Shown one piece after another: positions 33,855-42,358 of a stretch of DNA of 64,000 nucleotides (the stretch's first letter is position 1; each line of letters begins with the position of its first letter). The translations under genes and the position numbers were made by a program. Origin of the DNA: Pseudomonadota bacterium (GTDB lineage Bacteria; Desulfobacterota; Desulfovibrionia; Desulfovibrionales; Desulfovibrionaceae); the NCBI GenBank assembly GCA_018822105.1, contig JAHJLB010000028.1, positions 1 through 64,000 on the forward strand, read 5' to 3'. The notes beneath the pieces are model-generated. The model worked only from the letters and a program-made list of their open reading frames with translations. It did no database searches and had not been told where the DNA came from.

Positions 33855-34082
33855 CTAGCCGCCTCCGATGGCCGGGAACAGGCCCACGCGGTCGCCGTCC
33901 TGCAGCGGCGCGTCCAGCTCCACGTGCACGCCGTTGACGAACACGAGCTTGAGGTCCTCCGGGGGGATGCCCAGGCGCGCGGCCAGCTGTCCGGCCGTCT
34001 CGCCGGGGCTGACCGCGAAGGACGCGCTATCGGGCGGGGTGAACCGCGAAAGCGTGGCAAAGCATTGGATGGCGATGTTCAT
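33855..34082 (-). CDS. MoaD/ThiS-family sulfur carrier
   Basis: A 75-residue beta-grasp protein ending GlyGlyGly (PAIGGG), the tail that is adenylated and thiocarboxylated. VFVNGVHVELDAPLQDGDRV is the conserved core. It could serve molybdopterin or tungstopterin, thiamin, or another sulfur-transfer pathway. Its dedicated E1-like gene follows after 2 nt, with no moaE, thiG or aldehyde oxidoreductase gene nearby to decide between them. GGG at the end instead of the more usual GG is notable. Confidence 0.88.
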   Translation of the reverse strand: MNIAIQCFATLSRFTPPDSASFAVSPGETAGQLAARLGIPPEDLKLVFVNGVHVELDAPLQDGDRVGLFPAIGGG

Positions 34083-34172
34083 GGCCGGTATGTACGCCCA
34101 AGCGGGGATGTGGTCAATGCGGCGGGGAGAATATGCCGCAAGCTCTGCGCTGCTGCACTGATAGGTGCAATG

Positions 34173-34198
34173 GGGCCGGAGGCTTGCGCCTCCGGCCC
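34173..34198. terminator. 11-bp hairpin after the lactate permease gene
   Basis: GGGCCGGAGGC and GCCTCCGGCCC pair with a 4-nt loop (TTGC on the plus strand, GCAA in the minus-strand transcript, a stable tetraloop). It lies 25 nt after the permease stop. No T-run follows on either strand. Confidence 0.6.
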
Positions 34199-34223
34199 TG
34201 CTGTGGTGTCAGGCTAGGTGGCC

Positions 34224-35774
34224 CTAGAAGGCCAGGACCATGGTCATGACGGAGACCACCGCGGTGATGAGCATGGAGATGACAAAGGCCGGGCGGATGG
34301 CCTTGGGGGCCTCGCCGATCTTGTCGATGCTCGAGGCCGCGTTCTGCAGCTTGGCCGGAGAGATGACGCTGGCCAGGCCGCCGCCGATGCCGCTGGCCGC
34401 GGCGATGACCAGGCCCGAGGCGCCGACCTTCTCCGCGGTGGACAGGTGCAGCTTGGTCAGCATGGCGATGCTCGACGTCTCCGAGCCGCTGATGAACCCG
34501 CCGAGCAGGCCCAGGAAGGGCGCCACCGCAGCGTAAAACTTGCCGAAGGTGGCCGCCGAGGCCTCGGCCATGACGTTGATCATGTTGTTGGCCGGCACGG
34601 CCAGCTTCCAGTCCACGCCCTTGCCGGAATGCTGCATGATGTAGGCGATGGCGAAGAACACCGAGGCCGAGAGGATGGGCCGGAAGGCCCGCTTGGCCGA
34701 GGTCTTGAGCCCGCGCCGCACCTGCTCGCCCGTGGCGCGCATGATGGGCAGGGCCAGGAAGGTGCAGACCACCACCCAGAAATAGGCCTGCCAGAGCAGG
34801 CGGATCTTCTCCGGGTTGCCGGGGATGATCTCCAGGGGCATGGCCCACTGCTTGAACGTCAGGTTGAAGAAGGGCAGGCCCGGCGAGTTCAGGATCAGCG
34901 AGAACACGGTGAGCAGAATCCAGGGCGAGGTGGCGCGCGCCAGGCTCAGATGCCTCTCGGCGGCCAGGTCCTGCTCGTTCAGCAGGCCGCGGTCCTGCAG
35001 GATGTTGCCGGTGAGCTTCACGTAGATCACCAGGGCCGCGATGACCCCCAGGCCGGCGGCGATGCCGGTGATGGTCACCAGGCCCGCCTTGGCCATGAGT
35101 ATGGCGATGACGCCTGCGGTGACGCCCGCGATGAGGGCCGGGAGGAAGCCTTTTCTGACCATGGCCGTGCCGCCGGTGATCTGGAGCATGCCGAGTGCGA
35201 TGCAGGTGCTGATGACCGGCATGTACATGGCGAAGTACATGCCCACCTCGTTCACGGGCCGGCCCACGAACTGGGCATAGACCACGGCCGGGATGCCCAG
35301 GAGGGCATAGGTGCACAGAGCGTCGTAGCCGATGGCCGGCAGCAGGATGGCGGCCATGGTGGAGTAGCCGAGGGCGAGCATGATGGGCGGCAGGATGGAC
35401 ACGGTGACCGCGCCCAGGCTGGTCAGGAGGATGCCGAAGCCCACGTTGATGATCATGATCTGCACGGTCTGCTGGCCGGGGGCGATGGTCTTCATCAGCG
35501 CCACCACGCGGGCCACGGCGCCGGTCTCCTGCATGAGGGTGATCTGCATGATGCTGGCGGCCATGACCAGGGCGATGGGCAGGGAGGCGACGACACCCGC
35601 CGCGGAGGAGGTGAGGACCACTTCAAGCGGCGTCTGGAAATACAGCCAGGCGACCAGGGCGGCCAGGATCCAGCCGAGGAAGCCCGCCGTATCCGCTGCC
35701 ACACGGTACACCAGCAGCAGCAGGAAGATGGCGATGACCGGAAAGAAGGCCAGGAGTACTGAAACTGGATCCAT
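34224..35774 (-). CDS. L-lactate permease family transporter (LctP/LldP)
   Basis: A 516-residue membrane protein with about 13 hydrophobic helices. It begins DPVSVLLAFFPVIAIFLLLL and contains TSLGAVTVSILPPIMLALGY, FISGSETSSIAMLTKLH and IAAASGIGGGLASVISPAKL, blocks typical of lactate/glycolate permeases that use the proton gradient. Lactate is a main electron donor of sulfate reducers, which suits the context. GGAGGA precedes the ATG at 35774. The gene stands alone, divergent from a small lipoprotein gene; no lactate dehydrogenase genes are adjacent. Confidence 0.92.
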   Translation of the reverse strand: MDPVSVLLAFFPVIAIFLLLLVYRVAADTAGFLGWILAALVAWLYFQTPLEVVLTSSAAGVVASLPIALVMAASIMQITLMQETGAVARVVALMKTIAPGQQTVQIMIINVGFGILLTSLGAVTVSILPPIMLALGYSTMAAILLPAIGYDALCTYALLGIPAVVYAQFVGRPVNEVGMYFAMYMPVISTCIALGMLQITGGTAMVRKGFLPALIAGVTAGVIAILMAKAGLVTITGIAAGLGVIAALVIYVKLTGNILQDRGLLNEQDLAAERHLSLARATSPWILLTVFSLILNSPGLPFFNLTFKQWAMPLEIIPGNPEKIRLLWQAYFWVVVCTFLALPIMRATGEQVRRGLKTSAKRAFRPILSASVFFAIAYIMQHSGKGVDWKLAVPANNMINVMAEASAATFGKFYAAVAPFLGLLGGFISGSETSSIAMLTKLHLSTAEKVGASGLVIAAASGIGGGLASVISPAKLQNAASSIDKIGEAPKAIRPAFVISMLITAVVSVMTMVLAF

Positions 35775-35969
35775 CGAAATCCTCCAACTGCTCTTTGTTC
35801 GTGCGTGCGGGGCACAGTCCGCTGACCTGGCCATGGCAACCCGGCATTCTTATTTGTTCCCAGGGGCGAATGCAAGTCCTCACTCTCACAATGGTGGAGT
35901 CCCTTTGCGGGGACCTCTGCGCTGCCGGTGACGCATTGCTTTCAATCAGGGGCTGTGCGAGGATGGGCC

Positions 35970-36461
35970 ATGAACCGCATCCGCCCGCGACTCCTCGCCC
36001 TTTTCCTGCTGCTGGCCAGCCTTGCCGGGTGCGGCGACCCTGTGGAGACCGTGCGCCAGGCCCATATCCCGCTGGATCCGGCCATGAGCGTGGCCGATGC
36101 CCTGGAGAAATATCCGTATTTCAGCAAGGTGCGCTGGCGCACCTATGTGGACAAGGATGAGCGGCGCGTGGTGGAGGCCGAGTGCGACATCGACGTGGCC
36201 GCCAACTGCCGCACCGTGAGCGGGGCCAGCATGGCCGCCGCCACCCGCGATGTGCGGCGCGACTATTTCCTGGCCCGCTTCGTGGTGGTCGGCTTTCCGC
36301 AAAAGGTGCGCGCCCAGGAGGCCGTGCACGTCACGGAATGCACCAACGGCAAGCGGCTGGCCTTTTCCGACGCCAAGTACCTCCGCGCCATCTATGCGCG
36401 GGAACTCGTGCGCTTCTTCTGCCTGGAGGGGCTCAACTGCCCCGCTGCCCCGGAGCAATGA
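35970..36461 (+). CDS. Small lipoprotein of unknown function
   Basis: A 163-residue predicted lipoprotein. The signal peptide ends with the lipobox LAGC (Cys21). The mature part is basic and acidic mixed, with three to four further cysteines (EAECDIDVAANCRTV, TECTNG, FFCLEGLNCP) that could form disulfides in the periplasm. I do not recognise a family. GAGGA lies 6 nt before the ATG at 35970. It is divergent from the lactate permease gene (195 nt apart) and convergent with the flavoprotein gene; the gap to the latter is extremely G+C-rich. Confidence 0.75.
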   Translation: MNRIRPRLLALFLLLASLAGCGDPVETVRQAHIPLDPAMSVADALEKYPYFSKVRWRTYVDKDERRVVEAECDIDVAANCRTVSGASMAAATRDVRRDYFLARFVVVGFPQKVRAQEAVHVTECTNGKRLAFSDAKYLRAIYARELVRFFCLEGLNCPAAPEQ

Positions 36462-36593
36462 CGGGCGGGGGGGGCTGCGGACGAGCCTGCCGGCCCCTCC
36501 GGCCCGGGCCGGGGGCAGCCGCCGCCCACGCCGAAGCCGGGCGCTTTCGCCCCGCCTCTTGTAGATGTTGGACGGGGAAGGGGCCCCGAGTCT

Positions 36594-37196
36594 TCACGCA
36601 GCCCCGTCGCCGGGCGCCGCAGCCAGTTCGCGGCCCAGGAGCCGCGCCTCCTCCAGCACCTCGGGCCGGGCCTCGGCATCGCCCAGGTGGTAGACGGCGC
36701 AGGCGCGCAGCAGGCGGCTTTCGGTGAAGCCTTGCCAGTTGAGGAGATAGGCGTAGCGCGGGAAGATGTCCGTAAACAGTTCCTCCTTGGGGTGTCCCTG
36801 GGCGATGACGAAGACCAGGGTCTTGCCTGGGCTCAGGCGCGAGCGTTCGCCGCGCGGCAGGTGGGCGTAGCCAGCCTGGAGATAGCCGAAGGTGCGGTCG
36901 ATGAAGCCCTTGAGCTGGGCCGTGACCTCGCCGAAATACACCGGCGTCGCCAGGACGAGCACATCGCAGGCGCGCACGGCCTCCAGCACCGGCGTCAGGT
37001 CATCCTTCAGCACGCAGGCCTCCGCCTCCTTCTTGCAGCGCAGGCAGCCCTGGCAGCCCCGGTAGGTCAGCCCGTTCAGGGCAAAGGTCCGCACCGCCGC
37101 CCCGGCGGCCTCGGCGGCCCCGCACAGGGCCTGGGCCATGACCGCGCTGTTGCCCTTGGGCCTTGGGCTGCCCAGCAGGCAGACGATGTTCCTCAT
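36594..37196 (-). CDS. Iron-sulfur flavoprotein / NADPH-dependent FMN reductase family
   Basis: A 200-residue flavodoxin-fold protein. LLGSPRPKGNSAVMAQAL (7-24) is the FMN phosphate loop, and CQGCLRCKKEAEAC (about 48-61) is the compact Cys motif of iron-sulfur flavoproteins, which binds a [4Fe-4S] cluster. ATPVYFGEVTAQLKGFIDRT is the second FMN contact. Such proteins are common in anaerobes, where they reduce O2, peroxide or quinones. The start ATG at 37196 overlaps the stop of the upstream thiamine-binding-type gene by four bases (ATGA), so the two are translationally coupled. Confidence 0.88.
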   Translation of the reverse strand: MRNIVCLLGSPRPKGNSAVMAQALCGAAEAAGAAVRTFALNGLTYRGCQGCLRCKKEAEACVLKDDLTPVLEAVRACDVLVLATPVYFGEVTAQLKGFIDRTFGYLQAGYAHLPRGERSRLSPGKTLVFVIAQGHPKEELFTDIFPRYAYLLNWQGFTESRLLRACAVYHLGDAEARPEVLEEARLLGRELAAAPGDGAA

Positions 37197-37522
37197 GCCC
37201 TGTCCTCCCCATCCGGCTGTGGCCGGCCGGCCAGGGTGCGCTCCACGCTGTCCGTCTTGGCCTGCAGGCCGCCCGTGCGCCCGCGCCGCCAGTCGGCCTT
37301 GATGGTCAGGTAGACGCGGTCGCTGTCCGCGGCGATGGACTGGAAGCATCGGTCGACCACGGCCATGACCTCGTCCCATTGGCCCTCGATGCAGGTGCCC
37401 ATGGGCGTGAGCTGATACGGCAGGCCGCTTGCGCGGATGATGCCCACGGCGCGGGCCACATGGGCCCCGACGCTCTGGCCCTTGTCCAGCGGAAAGAGGG
37501 AAATCTCCACTATGGCGCTCAC
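37193..37522 (-). CDS. MTH1187 / thiamine-binding-type small protein
   Basis: A 109-residue ferredoxin-like-fold protein of the MTH1187/YkoF-like group. SAIVEISLFPLDKGQSVGAH and YQLTPMGTCIEG are the characteristic blocks. Members bind thiamine or related small ligands. The start is GTG at 37522, with GGAGGA in place; longer in-frame starts would add non-conserved Cys-rich sequence. It overlaps the iron-sulfur flavoprotein start by four bases. Confidence 0.85.
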   Translation of the reverse strand: MSAIVEISLFPLDKGQSVGAHVARAVGIIRASGLPYQLTPMGTCIEGQWDEVMAVVDRCFQSIAADSDRVYLTIKADWRRGRTGGLQAKTDSVERTLAGRPQPDGEDRA

Positions 37523-37544
37523 GCAGGTTCCTCCGGCTGTAGGG

Positions 37545-38330
37545 TTAAGCCTTGCGGCCGTAGTGTTCAGAGGCGAAGTCCAGGAACCGCGCGAGCATCG
37601 TCGCCGGGTCAAGCGCTGGAAAGGCGCGCTTGGCCAGGTGCCCCTGGCGCAGAAGGCAAAAAAGCAGGGGCATGACCTGGCTGGCGTGGGCGAACTGGCC
37701 GTCAAAGGCCGCCGCAGCCCCGGCCAGGTCCAAAGCCGGAAGCACCTTCTCCAGGCCGGTTTGGGGGCTGAAGGGCGTTTCGCAGGCGGCAGGGGGCGAG
37801 GTCATGGCGTACTGGCGGCAGATGAGCGGGCGCTGGGAGTAGATGCCGCAGGCGCCGTCCTCCAGGAACGGGCAGGGGATGGTCAGCTCCCAGTATGCGG
37901 CCTGCATCTCGCCCACGCGCCTCCAGTCGTGGGCCTCATGGGTGAACACGGCGAACAGGCGGGGCAAAAGTCCGGCAGACTCCAGGCGCCGCAGCCCGTC
38001 CTGAAAGCGGTCAGTGGCGCGCCTGCGCTGGGCTTGCGGCAGGGCTCGCAGGGTCTGCAGCACGGCCAGGGCCTCGGCTTCGCCCAGCACCACGAGATGC
38101 TTGCAGCAGGCGTCGCAGCCATGGCGGCAGGTGACGGCCCGGCCCAGGGACGCGATCACCCGTTGCGCCTCATGCTGAAAGGCGTCGGCCACGGCGCGGA
38201 TGGCGGGCATGATGGCCGGGAAAGGCGCAGGCGCATCAGGAATATCCACAGCCACAGTGGAAATGTCGCCAGACGCGCGGTCCAGGGTGATGGTGAGCCT
38301 GCGCTGCGGCAGGATGGGGTGAACGGCCAT
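37545..38330 (-). CDS. YkgJ-family cysteine-cluster protein
   Basis: A 261-residue cytoplasmic protein with the Zn/Fe-chelating cysteine pattern of the YkgJ family: CRHGCDACC (about 68-76), CPFLEDGACGIYSQRPLICR (about 152-171). Function of the family is not established; metal or Fe-S binding is expected. It lies 22 nt upstream of the GTG-started thiamine-binding-type gene and probably shares its transcript. The N-terminal 60 residues are not part of the motif. Confidence 0.8.
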   Translation of the reverse strand: MAVHPILPQRRLTITLDRASGDISTVAVDIPDAPAPFPAIMPAIRAVADAFQHEAQRVIASLGRAVTCRHGCDACCKHLVVLGEAEALAVLQTLRALPQAQRRRATDRFQDGLRRLESAGLLPRLFAVFTHEAHDWRRVGEMQAAYWELTIPCPFLEDGACGIYSQRPLICRQYAMTSPPAACETPFSPQTGLEKVLPALDLAGAAAAFDGQFAHASQVMPLLFCLLRQGHLAKRAFPALDPATMLARFLDFASEHYGRKA

Positions 38331-38657
38331 GATTTCTCGTTCCGGACTATTCCCGAAGCCGGGAGGGAGGTCAAGGCGTCTGCGGGAATGCGTGGTGAAT
38401 TGCTGGAATATCAGTGGGATGTGTTATTGCTGGGTGCTCCATGCGCGCTGCCTTTGTGAATTTTTTTTCGATCCCCCCTTGCCATTGTTACAGTACCCGT
38501 GTATTGAGTTCCACAGCTAACCTACTGTTTCGCTTGCTATTTTTTTTGTGATTCGTATGGCAAGTGTGGCACGGTTCAGCTTTTTGTGTCACGCGGCCAT
38601 TAGGTTAGAGTTTGCAAGGCGTTCCCGTCACGTTTCATCATAATCTGGAGGTGTTGT
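38331..38657. other. 327-nt upstream region of the hydrogenase operon
   Basis: This gap separates the divergent ykgJ-type and hynB genes. It holds two T-runs (38461-38468, 38541-38548), the weak promoter at 38479-38507, and CTAACCTA (about 38517-38524) with its inverse TAGGTTAG about 80 nt later. A sigma-54-like TGGCACG (38567-38573) is present, but its GC partner is one base too close. No gene is supported. Confidence 0.5.
38479..38507 (+). promoter_or_regulatory. Candidate sigma-70 promoter for hynBA
   Basis: TTGCCA (5 of 6 to consensus) is followed after 17 bp by TATTGA (3 of 6). The -35 is the same TTGCCA seen before tRNA-Leu and rpsB. The weak -10 suggests an activator or another sigma factor is needed. 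The leader would be about 145 nt. Confidence 0.35.
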
Positions 38658-39635
38658 ATGAAGGTTTCCGTAGGACATGGCTTGACCGGCGCCGAAAAAC
38701 GCCTGGAAGAGCGTGGTGTTTCCCGCCGCGACTTCATGAAATTCTGCGGCACCATCGCCGCGGCTATGGGCATGGGGCCGGCTTTCGCTCCCACCATCGC
38801 CAAGGCGCTGACCGCTGACAATCGCCCGTCAGTGATCTGGCTGCACAACGCAGAGTGCACCGGCTGCTCAGAGTCCATCCTGCGCACTGCCGCCCCGTAC
38901 ATCGACACGCTGATCCTCGATGTCATCTCCCTGGAGTACCAGGAGACCATCATGGCCGCCGCTGGCGAAATGGCCGAGAAGGCCCTGCACGACGCCATGA
39001 AGAAGCCCTACCTCTGCGTGGTTGAGGGCGGCATCCCCACGAAGGACAACGGCATCTACGGCATGGTGGGCGGACACACCATGATCGACATCTGCAAGAA
39101 GGTCATCCCCGGCGCCCTGGCCACCATCGCCTACGGCACCTGCGCCACCTTCGGCGGTGTGCAGGCCGCCAAGCCGAACCCCACCGACGCCAAGGGCGTG
39201 GCCGAGCTGTTCCCCAAGGCCACCGTCATCAACATCCCCGGCTGCCCGCCCAACCCGGTCAACCTGGTCGGCACCGTGGTCGCCGCCATCGAGACCGTGG
39301 TCAACAAGAAGCCCCTGCCCAAGCTTGACGACCTCAAGCGCCCCGTCATCTTCTACGGCGAGACCGTGCACGACAAGTGCGAGCGCCTGAAGTACTTCGA
39401 GAAGGACATGTTCGCCAAGTCCTTCGATTCCGCCGAGGCCAAGAAGGGCTACTGCCTGTACAAGCTCGGCTGCAAGGGCCCCTATACCTACAACAACTGC
39501 CCCACCAAGAAGTTCAACCCCCTGGACAAGGGCGTTGGCGTGAACTGGCCCGTTCAGGCCGGTCACCCCTGCATCGGCTGCAGCGAGCCACGGTTCTGGG
39601 ACACCATGAGCCCCTTCTACGAAGAGCAGAAGTAG
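38658..39635 (+). CDS. hynB: Periplasmic [NiFe] hydrogenase small subunit
   Basis: A 325-residue electron-transfer subunit. A twin-arginine signal (SRRDFMKF, 22-29) followed by a hydrophobic stretch sends the folded heterodimer to the periplasm. [12 protein letters not shown] (about 62-73) holds proximal-cluster cysteines. Further cysteines in GTCATFG and PGCPPNP, and in [13 protein letters not shown] near the end, supply the remaining Fe-S ligands. No C-terminal membrane anchor is seen, so the enzyme is soluble, as in Desulfovibrio. GGAGGTG precedes the ATG. The large subunit follows after 68 nt. Subunit letters differ between species. Confidence 0.97.
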   Translation: MKVSVGHGLTGAEKRLEERGVSRRDFMKFCGTIAAAMGMGPAFAPTIAKALTADNRPSVIWLHNAECTGCSESILRTAAPYIDTLILDVISLEYQETIMAAAGEMAEKALHDAMKKPYLCVVEGGIPTKDNGIYGMVGGHTMIDICKKVIPGALATIAYGTCATFGGVQAAKPNPTDAKGVAELFPKATVINIPGCPPNPVNLVGTVVAAIETVVNKKPLPKLDDLKRPVIFYGETVHDKCERLKYFEKDMFAKSFDSAEAKKGYCLYKLGCKGPYTYNNCPTKKFNPLDKGVGVNWPVQAGHPCIGCSEPRFWDTMSPFYEEQK

Positions 39636-39703
39636 GCCTGGCCGGAATTCGAGCCAGTTTGTTGAGCAACTAGAAGCTATCATCACTCCAAGGAGGACAG
39701 AAT

Positions 39704-41410
39704 ATGGCTGGTTCCAAACCCCAGGCCGCCCCGGCCAAGGTAACGCCCAAGAGCACCTACTCCGGCCCGGTCATTGTCGACCCGGTCACTCGTATTGAAG
39801 GCCACCTGCGCATCGACGCCACCGTCGAGAATGGCAAGATCGTCGACGTCCGCAGCAGCTCCCAGCTGTTCCGCGGCCTTGAGATCATCCTGAAGGGCCG
39901 CGACCCCCGCGACGCCCAGCACTTCACCCAGCGCGCCTGCGGCGTCTGCACCTACGTGCACGCCCTGTGCAGCACCCGCGCCGTCGACAACGCCGTGGGC
40001 GTGAAGATCCCCAAGAACGCCACCATCATGCGCAATCTGGTCATGGGATCGCAGTACCTGCACGACCATTTGGTGCACTTCTATCACCTGCACGCCCTTG
40101 ACTGGGTCAACGTGGCCAACGCCCTGCAGGCCGACCCGGCCAAGACCGCGGCCCTGTCCAACAGCCTGAACGCCAACCGCAAGGAGACCGCGGCCCAGTT
40201 CAAGGCCGTCCAGGACAAGGTCGGCGCGCTCGTCGCCTCCGGCAAGCTCGGCATCTTCACCAACGCCTACTTCCTGGGCGAGAAGAAGAACGAAGCCTAC
40301 TACCTGCCCGCCGAGGCCGATCTCATGGCCGTGAAGCACTACCTTGACGCCCTGCACATGCAGGTCAAGGCCGCCCGCGCCATGGCGATCTTCGGCGCCA
40401 AGAACCCGCACACCCAGTTCACCGTGGTCGGCGGCGTCACCAACTACGACGCGCTGAAGCCCGACCGCATCGCCGAGTTCAAGGCCCTGACCGACGAGGT
40501 CGTGGCCTTCGTCCAGAACTACTACATCCCCGACCTGCTTGCCGTGGCCAGCTTCTACAAGGACTGGGCCGGCATCGGCGGAACCACCAACTTCATCAGC
40601 TTCGGTGAGTTCCCCACCGACGAGTACAACCTGGATTCCCGCTTCTTCGCCCCCGGCGTCATCATGAACCGCGACCTGGCCAAGCCCCAGGGCATCGACC
40701 AGAAGCAGATCCAGGAGCACGTCAAGCACAGCTGGTACGTGGGCGACCAGGCCCGTCACCCCTATGACGGCGTCACCGAGCCCAAGTACACCAATCTCCA
40801 GGACAAGGACCGCTACTCCTGGATGAAGGCCCCCCGCTACAACGGCGAAGCCTGCGAAACCGGCCCCCTGGCCGCCGTGCTCGTCGCCTACGCCAAGGGC
40901 CACAAGCCCACCGTGGACGCCGTGACCTACGTCCTGAAGTACCTGGGCGTCGGCCCCGCCGCCCTGTTCTCGACCCTGGGCCGCACCGCCGCCCGCGGCA
41001 TCGAGTGCCTGGTCACCGCCAACCAGATGCAGACCTGGCTCGACGCCCTGGTCGGCAACGTCAAGGGTGGCGACGGCGAGCTCTACACCCCCTGGAAGAT
41101 GCCCAACGAGGCCGAAGGCGTCGGCTTTGTGCAGGCTCCCCGCGGCGCTCTGTCCCACTGGATCAAGATCAAGAAGGGCAAGATCGAGAACTTCCAGCTC
41201 GTGGTGCCCTCCACCTGGAGCCTTGGCCCCCGCTGCGCCGCCGGCAAGCTGGGTCCCGTTGAGGAAGCCCTCATGGGCACCCCGATCTTCGACCCGGCCC
41301 GTCCGGTCGAGATCCTGCGCACGGTCCACAGCTTCGACCCCTGCATCGCCTGCGGCGTGCACGTGCTCGACGCCAAGACCGGCCAGACCGCCAGCTTCAA
41401 GGTGTTGTAA
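39704..41410 (+). CDS. hynA: Periplasmic [NiFe] hydrogenase large subunit
   Basis: A 568-residue catalytic subunit. The N-terminal pair RACGVCTYVH (Cys79, Cys82) and the C-terminal DPCIACGVH (Cys547, Cys550) bind the Ni-Fe(CN)2CO centre. The last 15 residues after His553 (VLDAKTGQTASFKVL) are the peptide removed by the maturation protease. All four ligand codons are ordinary TGC, so this is a [NiFe] and not a [NiFeSe] enzyme. It has no signal peptide; it travels with the Tat-tagged small subunit. AAGGAGG precedes the ATG. An intrinsic terminator follows at 41431. Confidence 0.98.
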   Translation: MAGSKPQAAPAKVTPKSTYSGPVIVDPVTRIEGHLRIDATVENGKIVDVRSSSQLFRGLEIILKGRDPRDAQHFTQRACGVCTYVHALCSTRAVDNAVGVKIPKNATIMRNLVMGSQYLHDHLVHFYHLHALDWVNVANALQADPAKTAALSNSLNANRKETAAQFKAVQDKVGALVASGKLGIFTNAYFLGEKKNEAYYLPAEADLMAVKHYLDALHMQVKAARAMAIFGAKNPHTQFTVVGGVTNYDALKPDRIAEFKALTDEVVAFVQNYYIPDLLAVASFYKDWAGIGGTTNFISFGEFPTDEYNLDSRFFAPGVIMNRDLAKPQGIDQKQIQEHVKHSWYVGDQARHPYDGVTEPKYTNLQDKDRYSWMKAPRYNGEACETGPLAAVLVAYAKGHKPTVDAVTYVLKYLGVGPAALFSTLGRTAARGIECLVTANQMQTWLDALVGNVKGGDGELYTPWKMPNEAEGVGFVQAPRGALSHWIKIKKGKIENFQLVVPSTWSLGPRCAAGKLGPVEEALMGTPIFDPARPVEILRTVHSFDPCIACGVHVLDAKTGQTASFKVL

Positions 41411-41430
41411 ACCGTAGACGCTTCCTGTAT

Positions 41431-41466
41431 GGACGGGAATCCGGGCTGCCGGGTTCCCGTCCTTTT
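41431..41466 (+). terminator. Intrinsic terminator inside the hydrogenase operon
   Basis: GGACGGGAA (41431-41439) pairs with TTCCCGTCC (41454-41462). An inner CCGG-GCTG-CCGG extends the stem, and four T follow (41463-41466). It lies between hynA and the protease gene, 24 nt before the next start, so structural genes can be made in excess over maturation genes through partial read-through. Confidence 0.8.
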
Positions 41467-41490
41467 CAATTCTTCGGCCAAAGGTGACAC

Positions 41491-42024
41491 ATGACAGATT
41501 CCGCTAAACGTATCCTGGTTCTGGGCGTGGGCAATCTTCTCTTCACCGACGAGGGCATCGGCGTCTGCGCCGTGGATGAGATGGAGCGCCTCTACGACAT
41601 GTCTGACAACGTGACCCTCATGGAGGGCGGCACCCTGGGCACCAGGCTCATGGACCCCATCATGAACTGCGACCTGCTCATCGTCCTCGACGCCGTGCTG
41701 GGTGACGGTCCTCCCGGCAGCATCTACCGGCTCACCGGTGACGATCTGCGCAAGAGCATGGCCTTCAAGGACTCCATGCACCAGACGGACCTTGTGGACA
41801 CGCTCATCATGTGCGAGATTGTGGGCCACAGGCCGGACGCCGTGATCATCGGCATGGAGCCGAGCGATTACCACACCATGCATGTGGGCATCTCCGAGGC
41901 GGCCAAGGAGCGCCAAGCGGCGCTCATCGGCTTTGCGTTGGAGGAGGTCGTCAAGGCCGGCGGCTCTTACAGCCTCAAGGCCAACCCTGGCATTTCGACA
42001 CTGGAGAGGAACTCATGTGCCTAG
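41491..42024 (+). CDS. Hydrogenase maturation endopeptidase (HyaD/HupD/HynC family)
   Basis: A 177-residue protease that clips the C-terminal extension of the large subunit once nickel is inserted. LGVGNLLFTDEGIGV (with the Ni-sensing Glu), IVLDAVLGDGPPG (Asp) and KDSMHQTDL (His) reproduce the three nickel-contacting residues of the HybD family. A ribosome site is weak (AAAGGTGAC). It lies 80 nt after hynA behind a terminator, and its end overlaps hypC by 10 bases. Specific for the neighbouring hydrogenase by context. Confidence 0.94.
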   Translation: MTDSAKRILVLGVGNLLFTDEGIGVCAVDEMERLYDMSDNVTLMEGGTLGTRLMDPIMNCDLLIVLDAVLGDGPPGSIYRLTGDDLRKSMAFKDSMHQTDLVDTLIMCEIVGHRPDAVIIGMEPSDYHTMHVGISEAAKERQAALIGFALEEVVKAGGSYSLKANPGISTLERNSCA

Positions 42025-42275
42025 CAGTCCCCGCTGAAATCATCGACATCGCCGACGACGTGGCCACCTGCCGCGTGGGCGAGGGAGAGACCACGGTCAA
42101 CGCCTCGCTCATGATCCTGGACGAGGAGGTGGCCCTGGGCGACTACCTCATCATCCACGCGGGCTTCGCCATCCGCAAGCTGCACCCCGAGGAGGCGCGC
42201 GAAACCTTGAAGATCCTGCGCGATGTCATTGCCGCAGCCGAGGAGGCGGGCATCACGCAGGACTGCGTGCGCTAG
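42015..42275 (+). CDS. hypC: Hydrogenase assembly chaperone HypC/HupF
   Basis: An 86-residue chaperone beginning MCLAVPAEIIDI. The N-terminal Cys2 is the residue that binds the Fe(CN)2CO unit and contacts the large subunit. HAGFAIRKLHPEEARETL is the conserved C-terminal helix. The start lies inside the protease gene (10-base overlap), with GAGAGGAAC before it. The only Hyp factor in this window; hypA, B, D, E and F must lie elsewhere. Confidence 0.96.
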   Translation: MCLAVPAEIIDIADDVATCRVGEGETTVNASLMILDEEVALGDYLIIHAGFAIRKLHPEEARETLKILRDVIAAAEEAGITQDCVR

Positions 42276-42284
42276 CCCGATTCG

Positions 42285-42348
42285 CCCCGCCAACGCCAAA
42301 GAGGCCCTGCCGTGAACTTGCGGCAGGGCCTCTTTGGCGTTGGCGGGG
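42285..42348. terminator. 28-bp perfect hairpin between convergent genes
   Basis: A 28-base arm (42285-42312) is the exact reverse complement of 42321-42348, with an 8-base loop. It lies between the convergent hypC and cytochrome-b-like genes, 9 and 10 nt from their stops. The inner part of the stem (GAGGCCCTGCCG) is GC-rich. A symmetrical barrier to transcription from both sides is expected. No T-run is needed for such a stem to pause RNA polymerase. Confidence 0.85.
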
Positions 42349-42358
42349 CAGGGCGCTG

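Noticed and set aside
38567-38580. Sigma-54 promoter before hynB (TGGCACG with AGC)
   Set aside because: The GG and GC elements are 9 bp apart instead of 10, and the -12 element lacks the TT before GC.
41341-41410. Selenocysteine in the hydrogenase large subunit
   Set aside because: Both C-terminal metal-binding positions are TGC cysteine codons; no in-frame TGA is present.
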